5,279 bases of DNA from Actinomycetes bacterium. Lineage in GTDB: Bacteria; Actinomycetota; Actinomycetes; Propionibacteriales; Propionibacteriaceae. Below are positions 3,543 through 5,279 of the stretch, one piece after another. The notes under the pieces are model-generated. The model was not told where the DNA came from and ran no database searches. It saw only the letters and a list, made by a program, of their open reading frames with translations. Position numbers and translations under genes: made by a program. Location of the stretch: NCBI GenBank assembly GCA_023412435.1, contig JAEYNS010000019.1, positions 1 through 5,279 on the forward strand, given 5' to 3'. Positions within the stretch are counted from its first letter, which is position 1. Each line of letters starts with the position of its first letter.

Positions 3543-5279
3543 ATGACCGCCCAGCCCGACACCCAGCCGACCTACCGCCCGGTACCGGCGGCGATCGACC
3601 TGCCGGCGATGGAGCGCGAGATCCTGGGGTTCTGGAAGGCCAACGACACCTTCTCCGCGACCCTGGCCAAGACCGCGAGCGGGACGCCGTGGACCTTCTA
3701 CGAGGGCCCGCCGACCGCCAACGGGATGCCCGGCACCCACCACATCGAGGCCAGGGTGTTCAAGGACGTCTTCCCGCGGTTCAAGACCATGCAGGGCTAC
3801 CGGGTCGACCGCAAGGCCGGCTGGGACTGCCACGGCCTTCCGGTCGAACTCGCCGTCGAGAAGGAGCTCGGCTTCAACGGCAAGCCCGACATCGAGGCGT
3901 ACGGCGTCGAGGCCTTCAACGCCCGCTGCCGCGAGTCGGTCTCCCGCCACGTCGACGCATTCACCGAGCTCACCGAGCGAATGGGCTACTGGGTCAACCT
4001 CGACGAGGCCTACTGGACGATGGACCCCAGCTTCGTCGAGTCGGTCTGGTGGGCGCTGAAACAGATCCACTCCAAGGGCCTGCTGGTCGAGGACTACCGG
4101 GTCGCGCCGTACTGCCCGCGGTGCGGCACGACACTGTCCGACCACGAGCTCGCCCAGGGCTACGAGGACATCACCGACCCCAGCGTGTACGTCCGGTTCC
4201 CGCTGACCTCCGGTCCGCTGGCCGGCAAGGCGTCCCTGCTGGTGTGGACCACCACGCCGTGGACGCTCGTCTCCAACACCGCCGTCGCCGCCCACCCCGA
4301 CGTGACCTACGTGGTCGCCACGAAGAACGAGCCGGACGGCGAGACCGTCGTGGTCGCCGAGCCCCTGGCCGAGCAGGTGCTCGGTGACGGCTGGGCCCTG
4401 GGCCGCACCTTCACCGGCAAGGAGCTGGAGTTCTGGACCTACTCCCGTCCGTTCGAGCTGGTCGAGTTCCCCGATGTCGTCGGCGGCACCCACTACGTCG
4501 TCCTGGCCGACTACGTCACCACCGAGGACGGCACCGGCCTGGTGCACCAGTCCCCCGCCTTAGGCGAGGCCGACCTCGAGGTGTGCCGCGCGTACGGCCT
4601 GCAGCTGGTCAACCCGATCCGTCCCGACGGCAGCTTCGCCGAGGACGTCGACCTGGTCGGCGGCCAGTTCTTCAAGGCGGCCGACCAGGCGCTGGTCGCC
4701 GACCTGGACGCCCGCGGCCGGCTCTTCCGTGAGCTGCCCTACAGGCACTCCTACCCGCACTGCTGGCGCTGCCACACCGCGCTGATCTACTACGCCCAGC
4801 CGTCGTGGTACATCCGCACCACCAAGCTGAAGGACGAGCTGCTGCGGGAGAACCAGAACACGAACTGGTACCCCGAGAACATCAAGTGGGGCCGCTACGG
4901 CGACTGGCTGAACAACAACATCGACTGGGCCTTGTCCCGGTCGCGCTACTGGGGCACCCCGCTGCCGATCTGGCGCTGCGAGGAGGACCACCAGATCTGC
5001 GTCGGCTCCCGCGCCGAGCTGTCGAAGCTGACCGGGCAGGACCTCGCCGAGCTCGACCCGCACCGTCCGTTCGTCGACGACGTGGTCTTCGGCTGCCCCA
5101 CCTGCGGCAAGCCCAGCCACCGCGTCGCCGAGGTGATCGACGCCTGGTTCGACTCCGGCTCGATGCCGTTCGCCCAGTGGGGCTACCCGTGGGCCGACGG
5201 CTCGAAGGAGGCCTTCGAGGCCGCCTACCCCGCCGACTTCATCTGCGAGGCGATCGACCAGACCCGCGGCTGGTTCTAC
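3543..5279 (+). CDS. ileS: Isoleucine--tRNA ligase, N-terminal 579 residues (partial at right edge)
   Basis: IleRS charges tRNA-Ile with isoleucine and hydrolyses mischarged Val-tRNA-Ile. The frame stays open to the last base; full proteins are about 1,050 residues, so slightly over half is present. The class I catalytic core shows GPPTANGMPGTHH at 55-67, where GTHH (64-67) replaces HIGH and keeps only the final His, as in other actinobacterial IleRS. GWDCHGLPVE follows at 93-102. The CP1 editing domain (about 200-400) has the Thr-rich WTTTPWTL (235-242) and HQSPALGEAD (335-344) with the conserved editing Asp as D344. Cys pairs at C191/C194, C407/C410 and C518/C521 look like zinc-knuckle ligands. 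WALSRSRYWGTPLP lies at 462-475. KMSKS and the anticodon-binding domain are outside. Codon 340 is a TTA. The start has SD GAAGGA at six bases and T-box control. Confidence 0.98.
   Translation, partial: MTAQPDTQPTYRPVPAAIDLPAMEREILGFWKANDTFSATLAKTASGTPWTFYEGPPTANGMPGTHHIEARVFKDVFPRFKTMQGYRVDRKAGWDCHGLPVELAVEKELGFNGKPDIEAYGVEAFNARCRESVSRHVDAFTELTERMGYWVNLDEAYWTMDPSFVESVWWALKQIHSKGLLVEDYRVAPYCPRCGTTLSDHELAQGYEDITDPSVYVRFPLTSGPLAGKASLLVWTTTPWTLVSNTAVAAHPDVTYVVATKNEPDGETVVVAEPLAEQVLGDGWALGRTFTGKELEFWTYSRPFELVEFPDVVGGTHYVVLADYVTTEDGTGLVHQSPALGEADLEVCRAYGLQLVNPIRPDGSFAEDVDLVGGQFFKAADQALVADLDARGRLFRELPYRHSYPHCWRCHTALIYYAQPSWYIRTTKLKDELLRENQNTNWYPENIKWGRYGDWLNNNIDWALSRSRYWGTPLPIWRCEEDHQICVGSRAELSKLTGQDLAELDPHRPFVDDVVFGCPTCGKPSHRVAEVIDAWFDSGSMPFAQWGYPWADGSKEAFEAAYPADFICEAIDQTRGWFY

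Noticed and set aside
3519..4547. 342-codon - strand open frame opposite ileS, and a further one at 4560-5120
   Set aside because: Both mirror the codon phase of ileS and give Gly/Val/Leu/Asp-rich nonsense. The break between them is created by the TTA codon (TAA on the other strand), which supports them being shadows.

Overview
This is a high-GC window from an actinobacterium. The signs are extreme third-position GC in every gene, the dnaX-ybaB-recR gene order, an actinobacterial-type IleRS (PGTHH in place of the HIGH motif), and an ileS leader of the ultrashort-Stem I, translation-acting T-box type known from Actinobacteria. The style of the proteins would fit Propionibacteriales or a relative, but that is a guess. 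The content is chromosomal housekeeping. I see no mobile element, CRISPR array, tRNA, rRNA or defence system.

Layout. Positions 2-151 hold the last 49 codons of a protein that is probably DnaX (DNA polymerase III gamma/tau). Next on the + strand come ybaB/ebfC (227-538), recR (603-1217) and a Cof-type HAD phosphatase (1214-2041), whose start codon overlaps the recR stop (ATGA). A GC-rich hairpin (2059-2078) lies between it and a small SHOCT-domain membrane protein (2112-2495), whose Shine-Dalgarno (SD) sequence is partly covered by a second small hairpin. A 13-bp hairpin (2506-2537) separates this gene from a convergent MgtC/SapB-family membrane protein on the - strand (2536-3246). The 296-bp gap from 3247 to 3542 holds the mgtC ribosome site, a probable -10 box (3347-3352) and a complete T-box riboswitch (about 3367-3535). 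That leader controls ileS (3543 to beyond the window end; 579 codons visible, cut before KMSKS).

How the parts work together. dnaX, ybaB and recR form the familiar replication/recombination-repair cluster: clamp-loader subunit, nucleoid-associated protein, and RecFOR-pathway mediator. The HAD phosphatase appears translationally coupled to recR, without an obvious functional link. The T-box should read the charging state of tRNA-Ile. Its AUC specifier sits in the terminal loop of a very short Stem I, and its UGGU can pair with the ACCA end of uncharged tRNA. The antisequestrator and an 8-bp hairpin that buries the ileS SD compete for the same bases. The sequence therefore supports a translational switch that raises IleRS synthesis when tRNA-Ile is uncharged. 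This is the most informative element in the window, but its class is already known. I found no convincing undescribed system.
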